DNA from: Pseudomonas putida | GTDB taxonomy: Bacteria; Pseudomonadota; Gammaproteobacteria; Pseudomonadales; Pseudomonadaceae | Assembly (NCBI RefSeq): GCF_009883635.2 | Contig: NZ_CP026115.2 | Location: forward strand, 1,302,001-1,366,000 | Reading direction: 5' to 3' | Length of the DNA: 64,000 nt | Part shown: positions 63,508-64,000 of the stretch, in pieces | How positions within the stretch are numbered: the stretch's first letter is position 1 | Layout: each line of letters begins with the position of its first letter | Translations under genes and position numbers: made by a program | Notes under the pieces: model-generated | Databases searched by the model: none | What the model was told of the DNA's origin: nothing | What the model saw: only the letters and a program-made list of their open reading frames with translations

Positions 63508-64000
63508 GAGCGCCCCCAGGGGAGAACAAAGGTGCAGACATACGGTGCTCCATCACGCTGCAATTCCAGGCGCACGCCACGGCCGGGGTGCGCGGGTTGG
63601 TCGGAGGGCCAGGGCAACCAGCGGCCACCCTGGTGGTAAAGCACATTGATTGCGCTGACCCGCGGCAGTTGTTCACGCAACACCCAGCGCGGCTCGCTGG
63701 CGGCGTACAGGTCCGCCGACGTTTCCAGCAGCAGGCGCTGGTCACGCGCATCGAAACGCAGGCGCTGGCGTTGCAGGCGCGAGCCGCCTTCGGCCTCGGG
63801 CAAGGCGGCGGCGGCCACCCACAGCAACTGCTGGCGGTCGGCCTGCCAGTCGAGCCAGCGGCTGGCGAGGGGCAGGCGCTGTTCGTACAGGCGGCGCAGC
63901 ACCGGGCTGTCGAAGCGCCGCTCCAGGGCCAGGCAGAACTCCAGCACGCTGGTTTCCTGGGTGTTCACCTGCAGCCGCTCGCGTACCTTGAGCCAGCCAT
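63504..64000 (-). CDS. Type II secretion pseudopilin, probably GspJ (cut by window edge)
   Basis: The last 164 codons of a gene entering from the right edge. The readable frame is open to position 64000 (GWLKVRERLQ before the internal GTG at 63968), so GTG 63968 is not taken as the start. LQRQRLRFDARDQRLLLETS, LPRVSAINVLYHQGGRWLPW, PAHPGRGVRLELQRDG and VCTFVLPW resemble the C-terminal part of GspJ minor pseudopilins. The N-terminal prepilin signal is outside the window, so the assignment to GspJ rather than another minor pseudopilin is tentative. It overlaps gspL by ATGA. Confidence 0.65.
   Translation of the reverse strand, partial: GWLKVRERLQVNTQETSVLEFCLALERRFDSPVLRRLYEQRLPLASRWLDWQADRQQLLWVAAAALPEAEGGSRLQRQRLRFDARDQRLLLETSADLYAASEPRWVLREQLPRVSAINVLYHQGGRWLPWPSDQPAHPGRGVRLELQRDGAPYVCTFVLPWGRS

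Overview
The window is a 64 kb piece of chromosome from a fluorescent Pseudomonas, almost certainly of the P. putida group. The basis is GC-rich sequence with Pseudomonas codon use, conserved blocks in P. putida gene order (ppc/adk/tsaB, lysS/prfB/wsp, thrC/hom/dsbC/xerD, rplS/trmD/rimM/rpsP/ffh, purT), many copies of the P. putida extragenic palindrome (core GCGGGCTTGCCCCGCGAA) and an HlpBA-like two-partner secretion pair. I see no rRNA, tRNA, insertion sequence, phage or CRISPR array. Most genes lie on the minus strand.

Layout, left to right. 1-4 kb: a minus-strand run adk, tsaB, a small unknown protein, a DUF72 protein, a PEP-mutase-like protein and an extensin-like protein cut by the left edge. 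4.2-8.9 kb: ppc, then rightward a small acidic protein and two envelope lipoproteins (DUF4398 and OmpA-like). 9.0-12.8 kb: a compact minus-strand unit TetR / lipoprotein / DUF1704 (QEGLA, MATCAP-like metallopeptidase) / alpha-beta hydrolase lipoprotein / one-TM protein. This is the best candidate here for an undescribed system. 13-15.7 kb: lysS and prfB, the latter with a programmed +1 frameshift. 15.8-24.2 kb: the complete wspABCDEFR surface-sensing cyclic-di-GMP operon with ATGA overlaps at four of its junctions.

24.3-30.6 kb: a TerB/DUF533 protein, then a rightward polyamine-type ABC transporter (binding protein, ATPase, two permeases) followed by a PatD-like aminobutyraldehyde dehydrogenase, suggesting import of putrescine or a relative and oxidation toward GABA. 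30.7-34.3 kb: an old-yellow-enzyme, recJ and yaeQ. 34.5-37.4 kb: a CaiB/BaiF CoA-transferase, a periplasmic solute-binding-like protein, a DUF3509 protein and a degenerate receiver protein. 37.6-46.5 kb: thrC-hom, dsbC, xerD, a thioesterase, the rpsP-rimM-trmD-rplS operon and ffh.

46.6-54.7 kb: a cytochrome c assembly (CcsA-like) protein, a CBS/CorC membrane protein, an MHS-type transporter, purT, a VUT transporter, a DUF1289 protein, a gamma-carbonic anhydrase, two Nudix hydrolases and an L,D-transpeptidase. 54.8-61.1 kb: the two-partner secretion pair TpsB/TpsA. 61.1-61.4 kb: a near-perfect 65-bp inverted repeat with no gene. 61.4-64 kb: the end of a type II secretion cluster in the order J(partial)-L-M-N, running off the right edge.

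Starts were moved from the longest reading frame where a ribosome binding site, a family start or an upstream gene argued for it. No alignment or database search was possible, so family names rest on recognised motifs, lengths and gene order.
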